From Chelatococcus sp. (lineage in GTDB: Bacteria > Pseudomonadota > Alphaproteobacteria > Rhizobiales > Beijerinckiaceae), in NCBI GenBank assembly GCA_003248805.1, contig QFQY01000038.1, forward strand, positions 1-47,180: a DNA stretch of 47,180 nt. The letters run 5' to 3'. Position 1 is the first letter of the stretch; the number at the start of each line of letters is the position of its first letter. Under the pieces are notes generated by a model. That model was given only the letters and a program-made list of their open reading frames with translations. It ran no database searches and was not told the DNA's origin. This document shows, in pieces, positions 38,478 to 46,534 of the stretch. The position numbers and the translations under genes are program-made.

Positions 38478-39639
38478 GACCGATGCGGACGGCCCCTATT
38501 CGCTGCAAAGCCTCGCCGCAATGTCGGTGCCCGCTCTGTTCGAGCGCGACCCGGAGGTGCTGAAGGCGAAATACGTCGCCTGGTTCGAAGGCGCGACGAA
38601 CCGCACGCTCTACCCCATGCAGGTGGAGATGCTGCTCATCGAGCTGCTGGCCTATGTCGTGTCGCTGCTCGGTGAGGAAGGCCAGATCGCGGCCGAGGAG
38701 CACCTGGTCGCCAAGGCCTCGCGCACCGGCCTGATCGCGATGGGGGCCAACCGCTCGACGCTGCCCCTCGACGCCTCGACGGCGACGACGACGATCCGGT
38801 TCACGCTGTCGGCCGCCCGCGCCATCAACGTGCTGATATCGGAGGGCGCGCGCATCAGCGCCGGTTCCGGCGGACTGATCTTCACGACGACGGCGCCGGC
38901 CATCATCCCGGCGGGATCTCTGACGGCCGACGCGCCCGCGATGGCCAACGCGGCCGGCGGCGCGGGCAACGGCTTCCTGCCCGGCCAGATCGCGACCATG
39001 CTCGACCCGGTGCCAGGCGTGTCGGCGGTGAACATCGTCGCGAGCGAGGGCGGGTCCGATGCGGAGGAGACGGAGGCGTATCGCCTCCGCGTCGCCAATG
39101 CGTTCGATCGCGTCAGCCCCGGCGGAGGACTGGGCTGGTACACGGAGACGGCTATCGCGGTCTCGCCCGTCATCATAGACGTGGCGATCGTCCGGCCGCT
39201 TCCCTGCTATGTCGACATCTATCCGCTCACGGCTGCCGGAGCGGCCGGCAGCGCCCTGCGCGACCAGGTGAAGGCGGCGTTCAATACGCGGGAGGCGCTG
39301 GAGATCCGCTTCGGCGACGAGGTGACCGTGAAGGCCGCCGTCGCAGTGCCGATCGCTCCCGCGCTTGCTGTGTATCTGACGGGTGCGACGGAGGGCGCGA
39401 ATGAGCTTGCAGCCTCGGTGGCGAACCTGGTGCTGGCCGGGTGGCGCCAGAGGCTCGCGCCGGTGCTCTCGCCTGGCCTGATCGAGGAGACTGTCAAGGC
39501 GCGGCTGAAGGACGCCGGCTTCACCGTTGACGATGTCCAGGTCACCGACATGGCCTTTGAGCGCCTGGCCGCGGAGGAATACGCCGTGCCGGTGTTGATC
39601 CAGCCCGAGGACGTCGTGCTGGAGGCCGCCGATGGCTGA
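38470..39639 (+). CDS. Baseplate protein J
   Basis: This 389-residue wedge protein of the gpJ/Mu gp47 family has YPMQVEMLLIELLAYVVSLL, GLIAMGANRSTLPLDASTAT, GSDAEETEAYRLRVANAFDR, PGGGLGWYTETAIAVSPVII, and a C-terminal ERLAAEEYAVPVL. It sits between gpW and gpI, forming the wedge complex that opens on contraction. Confidence 0.92.
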   Translation: MARTDADGPYSLQSLAAMSVPALFERDPEVLKAKYVAWFEGATNRTLYPMQVEMLLIELLAYVVSLLGEEGQIAAEEHLVAKASRTGLIAMGANRSTLPLDASTATTTIRFTLSAARAINVLISEGARISAGSGGLIFTTTAPAIIPAGSLTADAPAMANAAGGAGNGFLPGQIATMLDPVPGVSAVNIVASEGGSDAEETEAYRLRVANAFDRVSPGGGLGWYTETAIAVSPVIIDVAIVRPLPCYVDIYPLTAAGAAGSALRDQVKAAFNTREALEIRFGDEVTVKAAVAVPIAPALAVYLTGATEGANELAASVANLVLAGWRQRLAPVLSPGLIEETVKARLKDAGFTVDDVQVTDMAFERLAAEEYAVPVLIQPEDVVLEAADG

Positions 39640-40303
39640 GCGCTTCGACCCGAGGTCGATACCGCCCTCGATCCTCGACGCGCGCTCCCGCGCCTTCGGT
39701 GACGTGATCCGGCGGGCTGTCGCCGAGCCCGATTTCTTGCGGCTGCTGATGGAGCGGATCGACGAGGTCGACGCGAGGCTTCTGCCTTTCCTCGTTCGTG
39801 AATTCGGGCTGCAGCACTTCGTCGAGCCCGGCATGTCGGAGACGGTGATCCGCCGGATGCTGAAGGGCTCGTTCGAGCTGCATGCGCAGATGGGCTTCAT
39901 CTATGGTGTCCGGACGGGCCTCGGCATGCTCGGCGTCACGGTCACGAACTGGAGCCAGTGGTTTCAGCAGAGCCCGCAAGGCGCTCCCGGCACCCACATT
40001 GCGACGGTTTCGATCGGCGAAGAGGTATTCGTCGACGAGGGCCGGGCGATCACCTCGCGGCTGCAGCGTGCGCTGGGCCGGATGGTCAGGCGCATGCGGC
40101 GCTACAGCCAGTATGTCGCGATCCGGTTCACCACGGCCGGTGAGACGGAGGCCCGTGCCCCGCTCTTCGTCGGCGCGGCCGTCATCACGCGCATGCGCGT
40201 CCGGCCATCGGTCGAGCCCATCACGACGCTAGCCGCCCGGCCGCCTCTCTTCGTCGCCGCCGCAGTCTCTTCCCGCCTTCGCATTTCCCCGAGGATCGCA
40301 TGA
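39632..40303 (+). CDS. Tail protein I
   Basis: This 223-residue protein has the gpI signature: PSILDARSRAFGDVIRRAVA, DEVDARLLPFLVREFGLQHF, and HAQMGFIYGVRTGLGMLGVT. The C-terminal third (MVRRMRRYSQYVAIRFTTAG, then repeated PLFVGAAVITRMRV and PLFVAAAVSSRLRI) is a lineage-specific extension with a near-duplicate motif. It links baseplate wedge to fibre. It overlaps gpJ by 8 bp and the fibre gene by 4 bp. Confidence 0.87.
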   Translation: MAERFDPRSIPPSILDARSRAFGDVIRRAVAEPDFLRLLMERIDEVDARLLPFLVREFGLQHFVEPGMSETVIRRMLKGSFELHAQMGFIYGVRTGLGMLGVTVTNWSQWFQQSPQGAPGTHIATVSIGEEVFVDEGRAITSRLQRALGRMVRRMRRYSQYVAIRFTTAGETEARAPLFVGAAVITRMRVRPSVEPITTLAARPPLFVAAAVSSRLRISPRIA

Positions 40304-41592
40304 GCGACTATATCGGCGTCGTCACCACGGCCGGACAGGTCAAGATCGCCGCCTCGATCGGAGGGGCGGCCCTCAACCTCACCACGATCCGCGTCGGCGA
40401 TGGCAACGGGGCTCCGATCACACCGATCCCCGGCATGGCCGACCTCGTCCGGCGTGTCGGCAACGCCTACCCGATCCTCTCGGCCGGGCCGGACCCGGTG
40501 AACTCGACACACTGGCGGATCTCGACGCTGATCCCTGTCGAAGACGGGCCTTTCGACATCCGCGAGATCGGCGTTTTCGACAGTGCCGGCACGATGATCG
40601 CGATCGCGAAGCACGTCCTGGTCGAGAAGCGCACGCCAGCGCAGGGGGCCGCCGTCGAGCTGGTGACCGATATCGTCTTCCCGGTCTCCGAAACCGCGCA
40701 GGTGACGGTCGCTCTGCAGCCCACCGCCTCGGTCTCCATCTTCCAGATGCTGCGGGCCGGCTTCACCGTCGTCGAGAGCGCGACGACAACCGCTGCTCCG
40801 GGTGCTCCGGCACTCGGTCGCACGCATGTCGTGCCGGTCGGCGCCACCGGCGCATGGGCCGGGCTCGCAGGCTCGCTCGTCCAATGGACGGGCGCGGTTT
40901 GGGTGGCCGCGAATGCGCCGATCGGCTTTGTCGTCGTGGACCAGTCTCGCGCGCTGGATCACCCAGCGCGATATCTCCGGCGTTCGGCCGATGGCTGGGT
41001 GTCGGCAGCGGCGGCGACCGATGCTTACGGCTTTACGCGGCTCGCCACGGTCGCGGAGGCGAAGGCCCGGGAGAGCAACATCCTGTCGGTTACCCCGGCG
41101 GGGCTGGGAGACGTGCTGGCCGAGTTCGGCTTCAGAACCGACGTGTCGACGAAGTTCGCGCCGGCCTTGCCCTATGTCGATGCATACGCCTCGGCCACGA
41201 TCAATCTGCCGACGTCGGCCTCCGCCAAACTCACCTTCCAGACGCTGACGGGCGCGCTGCTGGGCACCAACACCTGGGACGGCAGTCGCCTGACGATCGG
41301 GCCGGGCATGGGCGGAAACTACTACATCCAGGGAGCCTGGACCTACTTCACCCCGGCCGACGGCACGTTCGCGGCGACGCAGATCCGCAGGGGACCGTCC
41401 AACATCATCGGAGAGGGTGACTTTCCGTACAACAAGAACGGCGGCGGCACGCTCGTCGAAGCACGCACGATCGCCCGTCTAGGCGTCGGCGACTACATCG
41501 AAGTCGACGGCTACCACCAGTCCGGTTCGACCCAGCCGGCTTACGCCGATCCCCGCGCCCGCTTCTTCGCCGTGCTCCTGTCCGCCATCTGA
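40300..41592 (+). CDS. Tail fibre protein, P2 gpH-type N-terminus
   Basis: Residues 1-145 of 430 match the DUF3751-type attachment domain: VVTTAGQVKIAASIGGAALN, TTIRVGDGNGAPITPIPGMA, and GPFDIREIGVFDSAGTMIAI. A middle shaft carries FTRLATVAEAKARESNILSV. The C-terminal part (TWDGSRLTIGPGMGGNYYIQ, then GDYIEVDGYHQSGSTQPAYA) looks like a C1q/TNF-like or similar trimeric head that would recognise the host surface. Confidence 0.87.
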   Translation: MSDYIGVVTTAGQVKIAASIGGAALNLTTIRVGDGNGAPITPIPGMADLVRRVGNAYPILSAGPDPVNSTHWRISTLIPVEDGPFDIREIGVFDSAGTMIAIAKHVLVEKRTPAQGAAVELVTDIVFPVSETAQVTVALQPTASVSIFQMLRAGFTVVESATTTAAPGAPALGRTHVVPVGATGAWAGLAGSLVQWTGAVWVAANAPIGFVVVDQSRALDHPARYLRRSADGWVSAAAATDAYGFTRLATVAEAKARESNILSVTPAGLGDVLAEFGFRTDVSTKFAPALPYVDAYASATINLPTSASAKLTFQTLTGALLGTNTWDGSRLTIGPGMGGNYYIQGAWTYFTPADGTFAATQIRRGPSNIIGEGDFPYNKNGGGTLVEARTIARLGVGDYIEVDGYHQSGSTQPAYADPRARFFAVLLSAI

Positions 41593-41600
41593 GGTGATCC

Positions 41601-42152
41601 ATGCAGATCGAGCTGACCGCCGATCAGGTTTCGGCGCTCATGTCCAAGTTGCCGCCCGATGCGACCGGCCCCAATAACGGCTTTCGCTGGGACGACGGTG
41701 TTCTGACGGTTCCGCCCGTCCGGGAGGCGGCAGTGCTGACGATCACCGCCGTGACGGGTTGGGACGCCGCCCCCGATCCTCTCGCCGTGCTTAAGGAGCT
41801 GCTGAAGCAGGGCATCGACCAGCAGGCCGAGCGCGAGCGGCTGAAGTACATTACGGCCGGCGCCGGTCAGGCGATGACGTATCAGCAAAAGGCGGCCGAG
41901 GCGCTGCGGCTGGCCGACGATCCGGAGCCCGATCCGGCGGCCTATCCGATGTTGTCGGCGGAAGTCGGGGTGACGGCGACCGATCTCTCCGGCGTCGGTG
42001 CGATCGTCAGGGCAGCCCATGCGCAATGGCTGGCCATGGGCGCCGCGATCGAGACCGCACGGCTTTCCGGGAAACAGGCGATCGACCTCGCCGCGACGGC
42101 CGAGGCGGCCCGCGCAGTCGTCGTGATCTGGCCACAGGCTGAGGAGAACTGA
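41601..42152 (+). CDS. Tail-fibre-associated protein
   Basis: This 183-residue protein begins MQIELTADQVSALMSKLPPD and has a helical C-terminal part (ELLKQGIDQQAERERLKYIT, AGAGQAMTYQQKAAEALRLA). The latter resembles helical domains of tail-fibre assembly (DUF4376-like) proteins that come just after fibre genes. It is probably a fibre chaperone or a fibre-bound subunit. It has GAGGTGATCC before the ATG. Confidence 0.65.
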   Translation: MQIELTADQVSALMSKLPPDATGPNNGFRWDDGVLTVPPVREAAVLTITAVTGWDAAPDPLAVLKELLKQGIDQQAERERLKYITAGAGQAMTYQQKAAEALRLADDPEPDPAAYPMLSAEVGVTATDLSGVGAIVRAAHAQWLAMGAAIETARLSGKQAIDLAATAEAARAVVVIWPQAEEN

Positions 42153-42153
42153 C

Positions 42154-42411
42154 ATGGCAGCGTCCGAATATCCTCTGACGGCCGCCGATTGGACCAATTG
42201 CGGCCCGGCGGACGACTGCACCATCCAGACGGTTGCCGCCGGCACCGTGATCATCACCTTCGCCGCCGCGAAACCCGATGCGGGTACCAAGGCGGGCCTG
42301 CGGATCGGCATCGGCCCCAACCTGCAGCGCGACGCCGGCATTCAGGAGGCCGGCAAGACGCTGTGGGCGCGCACGCTGCGGGGCTCGAACACGCTGACGG
42401 TCGAACGATGA
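42154..42411 (+). CDS. Small tail-region protein, unknown
   Basis: The 85 residues are beta-rich: MAASEYPLTAADWTNCGPAD, TIQTVAAGTVIITFAAAKPD, GLRIGIGPNLQRDAGIQEAG, WARTLRGSNTLTVER. It resembles small single-domain jelly-roll-like pieces found beside fibres. AGGAG lies upstream of the ATG, and it overlaps the SGNH protein by ATGA. No named family. Confidence 0.6.
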   Translation: MAASEYPLTAADWTNCGPADDCTIQTVAAGTVIITFAAAKPDAGTKAGLRIGIGPNLQRDAGIQEAGKTLWARTLRGSNTLTVER

Positions 42412-44114
42412 GCGTATCACTCGGGAGGCTGTCGAAGCCGCGAGGCGGGGGCGTGGCCATCGCGGTGCCTACCGTGTCCGCCTATGACCGCGCCACCAAG
42501 ACCCTCACCGGGATCGCGCAGCCCGCAGCGTCGATCGCCGTCTATGTCGACGGCGTCCAGTCCGGCACCACGGTTGCGAACGGCGCGGGTGTCTGGTCGT
42601 TCGCGTTCGGAGCAGCGCCCGGCGCCGGCTCCGCCCTGACGGCAACGCAGACCGTGCCGAAGACCAGCTCCATGGCGCCAGGCCTCGTGGTCCCGGAAGC
42701 GTCATTCTCGCTCGCCAATCTGCCGGCCGGCGCCCTGATCGCAAATTGGGATGCGAGGGTCGCCAGCTCGCTCACCCTGTCGGGCTCGCAGGTTGCCGCC
42801 TGGACGGACCAGAATGCGGCGCTCGTGCTGGCCCAGGCGACGGCGGGCATGCGGCCGACCTACAGCGCAACCGGCTGGGACGGCGTCCGGCCGGCGATCA
42901 GCTTCGACGGCAATTTCAACACCGGACAGGGCGATATCCTGACGCTCGTGGCCTCACTCTCCGAACGCTATTGGGTGTTCGCGCTGCTGGAGCGCTCGGC
43001 TGCGAACCAGAACAACGGTGCGGGCTCAAACCTGAAGAACATCCTTCAGGTCTTCCGCCCGAGCGACGGGCTGTTCGCCTCGCTCGCGTTCCTGCGCCCG
43101 AACTCGGACGCGAGCCAGACCACGATCCTCACGACCGGCTTCGGCACCTCGTCCAACACGGTGGCGGCGCCGGGCGGCGGGCTCGCCAACGGCGCCAAGG
43201 GACTGGTCTTCGCCGATATGGGCCGCGCGATCGGCCTCAACTCCGGAACCCTCGGCAAGATCACCAATGTCGGCTCCGGGACCAAGGCCGAGATTGCACT
43301 CGGTGGCGACAGCGCGGTGGATCACAATCGCGGAGCCTTCAAACTGGCGCAGCTCGTCCTGGTCGACCCGCTCAAGCTCAAGGGCGACGGCGCCGACAAC
43401 CAGCGCTGGGTGATCGAAGGCTGGCTCGCGCATGAATGGGGTCAGGCGGGCCTCCTGCCGGCGCTGCATCCGTTCAAGGCGGCGCCCCCGTTGGTGAGCG
43501 ACTGGACGGACAACGCCCGCGAGATCGTCACCTGGGGCAACTCGCTGACGCTCGGCTTCACGCCCTCGATCGTCCAGGCTTGGGCGAGCGGCTATCTGAC
43601 CCTGCCGCCGGTGACGAATGGCGGCATCGGTGGCAACACCTCCACCGCTGTCCGCACCCGCTTCGACGCGGCCGATCCACGGCTGCATGAGTGCGACGTC
43701 GTCATCGGCGAGGTCTTCGAGAACGGCAATGGCGGGGGCTCCAACCCCACGACCCGCGAGCACATCAGCCATATGGTCGCGACCGTGCTTGCGGCCGGCG
43801 GCCGACCGATCGTGCTCGATCGCCATATCGACAATCTCGACGCCTATGCGATCGGACAGGCGACGCGCGCCGAGGTCGAGGCCGACAATGCGTGGCTGCA
43901 GGCCAATTTCCCCGACTACTACCTGCCCATCTGCGACTTCGTTCACGCGATGGGCGCGCCGGACGGGCCTTATCCCGACCCGGTGAACTACGCCAAAGGC
44001 CTGCCGCCGGCCGGCGCCATGCGCGACAACGTCCACTACGTCGACGACGTCTACCAGCGGGTCGGTCGCGACCGCATCGGTGGGCACATCAAGACAAAGA
44101 GGCTCGACCGATGA
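42408..44114 (+). CDS. Tail protein with C-terminal SGNH/GDSL hydrolase domain
   Basis: The first part of this 568-residue protein is an Ig-like domain (TVSAYDRATKTLTGIAQPAA). A LamG-like jelly roll with LPAGALIANWDARVASSLTL follows. The last 200 residues form an SGNH hydrolase: Ser379 in TWGNSLTLG, Gly/Asn in GGIGGNTST, Asn in VFENGNGGG, and Asp540/His543 in RDNVHYVDD. Such enzymes deacylate polysaccharides or esters. On a tail it could trim O-acetyl groups from the host capsule or LPS to reach the receptor. It is coupled to its neighbours by ATGA at both ends. Confidence 0.85.
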   Translation: MSVSLGRLSKPRGGGVAIAVPTVSAYDRATKTLTGIAQPAASIAVYVDGVQSGTTVANGAGVWSFAFGAAPGAGSALTATQTVPKTSSMAPGLVVPEASFSLANLPAGALIANWDARVASSLTLSGSQVAAWTDQNAALVLAQATAGMRPTYSATGWDGVRPAISFDGNFNTGQGDILTLVASLSERYWVFALLERSAANQNNGAGSNLKNILQVFRPSDGLFASLAFLRPNSDASQTTILTTGFGTSSNTVAAPGGGLANGAKGLVFADMGRAIGLNSGTLGKITNVGSGTKAEIALGGDSAVDHNRGAFKLAQLVLVDPLKLKGDGADNQRWVIEGWLAHEWGQAGLLPALHPFKAAPPLVSDWTDNAREIVTWGNSLTLGFTPSIVQAWASGYLTLPPVTNGGIGGNTSTAVRTRFDAADPRLHECDVVIGEVFENGNGGGSNPTTREHISHMVATVLAAGGRPIVLDRHIDNLDAYAIGQATRAEVEADNAWLQANFPDYYLPICDFVHAMGAPDGPYPDPVNYAKGLPPAGAMRDNVHYVDDVYQRVGRDRIGGHIKTKRLDR

Positions 44115-44980
44115 GACTGCTCGCCATCCTCACGCTGGCGCTCTGCGCACATATGCCTGCCTTCGCCGAGACGATGGTCTCGGGCAAGACGTGGCCGCCG
44201 GCCGCCGCCGTGCCGACGATTTCGGCCACCGGCACGAACGGGGCCGCCCGGTTCGTGAAGTCGGCGCACGACGTCACGATCGGCCCGGTGATCGTCATCG
44301 GCGCCTTCCGCGCAGTCGAGACGGATCAAGGCGTCACCGTCCGCAACCTGCGGATCGACGGGCTTGTCGGCCGCGACCTGCAGCGCGACGGAATCCGCCT
44401 GCGAAACGCAATCGGCGCCGAGATCTCGAATTTCGATCTGCGCATGCGAGCAGAGCCGCAGACGGGCGACCAGTTCCCTGTCGGGATCACCGTCTACGCA
44501 GGCGAGAACATCACCATCCGCGACGGCGTCGTGGATGGCTTCCGCCTCTCGGTGCCGGCAGGCAGCTTCGTGCAGGGCGATGGCATCGGCACCGAGCGCG
44601 ACGTCAAGGGTGTCAGGATCGAGCGCGTGACCTCGCGCAACAACGGTGACAGCGGCTTTGATCTGAAAGGCCAGATCGTTGGTCGGGATCTCGTCTCCGA
44701 GCGCAACGGCAACGGCATCAAGGCGTGGCATGACGCGACGATCTCGACGCTGACTTCGATCGACAATAAGCGCGCGATCCACCTGCCGGTAGGCGCCAAG
44801 CTGCATATCGAAAGGCTGGTGGCGCGATCAGTAGCCAAGGCTCACGTCATCGTCGTCGAAGGCAAGGGCGAGCTGACGATAGGCTCGTGTGACCTGACCG
44901 GCATGGCGAAGGGCTCGATCCTCGTGCAGTGGAACGGGTCGGGCGCTAAGCTCAAGCTCGGCACTGGATGCGCACTGTGA
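44111..44980 (+). CDS. Exported right-handed beta-helix protein
   Basis: This 289-residue protein has a clean Sec signal (MRLLAILTLALCAHMPAFA, cleaved before ET). It then carries parallel beta-helix rungs: GPVIVIGAFRAVETDQGVTV, RNLRIDGLVGRDLQRDGIRL, RNAIGAEISNFDLRM, GENITIRDGVVDGFRLSVPA and GVRIERVTSRNNGDSGFDLK. The fold is typical of polysaccharide-binding or -cleaving proteins. Export is at odds with a virion part, since tails assemble in the cytoplasm. It may act on the cell surface of the infected or lysogenic host. Confidence 0.8.
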   Translation: MRLLAILTLALCAHMPAFAETMVSGKTWPPAAAVPTISATGTNGAARFVKSAHDVTIGPVIVIGAFRAVETDQGVTVRNLRIDGLVGRDLQRDGIRLRNAIGAEISNFDLRMRAEPQTGDQFPVGITVYAGENITIRDGVVDGFRLSVPAGSFVQGDGIGTERDVKGVRIERVTSRNNGDSGFDLKGQIVGRDLVSERNGNGIKAWHDATISTLTSIDNKRAIHLPVGAKLHIERLVARSVAKAHVIVVEGKGELTIGSCDLTGMAKGSILVQWNGSGAKLKLGTGCAL

Positions 44981-44991
44981 GGGGCCGGCAG

Positions 44992-45126
44992 ATGCGGATG
45001 ATCGCCTGCCTGCTGTTCGTCGTGGCCGTCACGGCCTGCTCGCATCCTCGCAACGGCGACGATGGCATGGACGGCTATGGCGTCGCTGTCGGCCTTCGTC
45101 ACGAGCTGGATCGCGATACACCCTGA
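44992..45126 (+). CDS. 44-residue lipoprotein
   Basis: A short frame opens 11 bp after the beta-helix gene. MRMIACLLFVVAVTACSHPR has a lipobox, VTAC, with Cys16 for lipidation, and the next residues Ser-His do not carry an inner-membrane retention Asp. The short mature tail is polar (NGDDGMDGYGVAVGLRHELD and then RDTP). It is probably anchored in the outer membrane. Small late phage lipoproteins block receptors (Cor/Llp type) or act as spanins; position by the fibre genes favours the first, but this is inference. Confidence 0.6.
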   Translation: MRMIACLLFVVAVTACSHPRNGDDGMDGYGVAVGLRHELDRDTP

Positions 45127-45136
45127 AGAGGACGGG

Positions 45137-45228
45137 GCCGGGTCGAAACCCGGCACGGGGCCAGCCGGCAAGCAGAACCCCGAGAGCGTCAGAAGCCTTA
45201 CCGCACCCCGCCCCCTGCTGACGTCAGC
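45137..45228. promoter_or_regulatory. Hairpin and 12-bp palindrome before com-like gene
   Basis: The 137-bp gap before the com-like gene holds a perfect hairpin, GCCGGGT-CGAA-ACCCGGC (45137-45154), and a perfect 12-bp palindrome, GCTGACGTCAGC (45217-45228). The first may end late transcription. The second looks like an operator for the com/methyltransferase pair, whose Mu counterpart is one of the most tightly controlled operons known. Confidence 0.45.
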
Positions 45229-45263
45229 CAGAGCGGTGTGTCTGAGTCGGGCGCAGCGAACAA

Positions 45264-45497
45264 GTGGAGAACATCAGATGCGGATGCGGGGCCTTGCTGT
45301 TCAGGATGACGGCCGGGGCGCTCGCGGGCCGCGTGGAAATCAAATGCCGGCGCTGCGGCGCCATCAACTCGATCCGGGCCGCAGAGCCCATCACCAGAGC
45401 GCCATGCAGAGCGTCCGCAGGAGACCTCGCATGTCACGCTTCGAATGCCGCACCTTCGGGACGGCGACCCTCTATCACGGCGACGCCCTTGAAGTGA
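45264..45497 (+). CDS. com: Com-like zinc-finger translational regulator
   Basis: The N-terminal 42 of 77 residues match Mu Com: MENIRCGCGALLFRMTAGAL, then VEIKCRRCGAINSIRA, with a four-Cys finger (C6, C8, C28, C31). Mu Com binds the mom mRNA and opens its start site. The start is a GTG with a weak ribosome site. The reading frame ends 67 bp inside the following DNA methyltransferase gene, the same overlap logic as com/mom. It probably activates translation of that gene. Confidence 0.85.
   Translation: MENIRCGCGALLFRMTAGALAGRVEIKCRRCGAINSIRAAEPITRAPCRASAGDLACHASNAAPSGRRPSITATPLK
45410..45440 (+). promoter_or_regulatory. Possible RNA hairpin masking the methyltransferase start
   Basis: AGCGT (45410-45414) can pair with ACGCT (45436-45440), enclosing the AGGAG ribosome site (45419-45423) and the ATG (45431) in the loop. 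In Mu a comparable structure blocks mom until Com binds. The stem here is only 5 bp, so the idea rests on context. Confidence 0.35.
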
Positions 45498-46165
45498 TGG
45501 GGGCGTTCGATCCCGCTTCCTTCGGCGCCTGCTTCGCCGATCCGCCTTACTCCTCCGGCGGCAATGTCAGGGACAAGGCGCAGGCCACCTCGGCCAAGTA
45601 CCAGAGCGCTGAGCACCGCGGCCTATATCCCGAGTTCCAGGGCGATACTCGCGACCAGCGCAGCTACCTCGCATGGTCGACGCTCTGGCTCGGCCGCGCG
45701 CGCGAGCTGATCGCGCCGGGCGGGCTGGTCGGCGTCTTCAGCGACTGGCGCCAGCTCCCCGTGACGACCGACGCCCTGCAATGCGGCGGTTGGGTGTGGC
45801 GCGGCATCGTGCCGTGGGACAAGACCGAGAGCTGCCGTCCCCAGCTCGGCCGCTATCGCAATCAGGCGGAGTATGTCGTCTGGGGCTCGAACGGAGCCCG
45901 CCGGCTCACAGGCCGCGTCGCGCCGGGCGTCATGCGGCACAGCGTTCCGAGGGTGAAGCATCACATCGCCGGCAAGCCCGTCGAACTGATGGCTGGACTG
46001 CTCTCCGTGGCCGAAGGCCCGATCCTCGATCCGTTCATGGGCAGCGCGACGATCGCCGTCGCCTGCCTGCGGCTCGGCCTGCCTTACGTCGGCATTGAGG
46101 TCGATCCGACCTATTTCGAAATCGCCTGCAAACGGATGGAGGAGGCACGAGACGAGGCAGCCTAG
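45431..46165 (+). CDS. DNA methyltransferase, beta-class (DPPY type)
   Basis: This 244-residue enzyme has catalytic motif IV, FADPPY (35-40), near the N-terminus. The AdoMet-binding motif DPFMGSATIA and VGIEVDPTYFEIACKRM follow near residues 200-238, the beta-class order. DPPY suggests N6-adenine methylation, though N4-cytosine cannot be excluded. The ATG at 45431 is chosen for its AGGAG site; the frame is open further upstream but has no good start. It takes the place of mom after com, so it probably modifies phage DNA against host restriction late in infection. Confidence 0.9.
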   Translation: MSRFECRTFGTATLYHGDALEVMGAFDPASFGACFADPPYSSGGNVRDKAQATSAKYQSAEHRGLYPEFQGDTRDQRSYLAWSTLWLGRARELIAPGGLVGVFSDWRQLPVTTDALQCGGWVWRGIVPWDKTESCRPQLGRYRNQAEYVVWGSNGARRLTGRVAPGVMRHSVPRVKHHIAGKPVELMAGLLSVAEGPILDPFMGSATIAVACLRLGLPYVGIEVDPTYFEIACKRMEEARDEAA

Positions 46166-46255
46166 TTCTCCTCTCAATCCACAGGCAGGGCTCAATTTCG
46201 TTCTTGATTCGTTCTATTTCGCTGAGCAGGATGATGTTCCTACCAAGCGGAGAGT

Positions 46256-46531
46256 ATGCCCATGCCCAAGCAGGACGAAGCCAAGGTCACCTACTACGTC
46301 GTTCAATCGTTTTCGAAGGCGAAGCGCGGCGTTGAAGTTGACCCAGCCGTGGAGATGCGCAGCGAGCAACAGGCCCGCAGAACAGCCGAGCGCCTCGCAG
46401 CTACCAAGGTCGGGGTCGTCGCGTTCTCGCGGACCGGTAGCCCGTCTTCCGGCGAGTGGGAACCGGCGGTGATCTTAGCCCAGTACGGCGCGGTCAGTGA
46501 CGAGCTGATCGAGTTCCTGTCGGCGGCCTGA
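46256..46531 (+). CDS. Small unknown protein near right end
   Basis: The 91 residues begin MPMPKQDEAKVTYYVVQSFS, then KAKRGVEVDPAVEMRSEQQA and ERLAATKVGVVAFSRTGSPS and EWEPAVILAQYGAVSDELIE. It is an alpha/beta mini-domain reminiscent of small phage proteins in Rhizobiales genomes. GGAG precedes the tandem starts (46256 or 46262). Function unknown. The 90 bp before it (46166-46255) are AT-richer and may hold its promoter. Confidence 0.65.
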   Translation: MPMPKQDEAKVTYYVVQSFSKAKRGVEVDPAVEMRSEQQARRTAERLAATKVGVVAFSRTGSPSSGEWEPAVILAQYGAVSDELIEFLSAA

Positions 46532-46534
46532 TCG

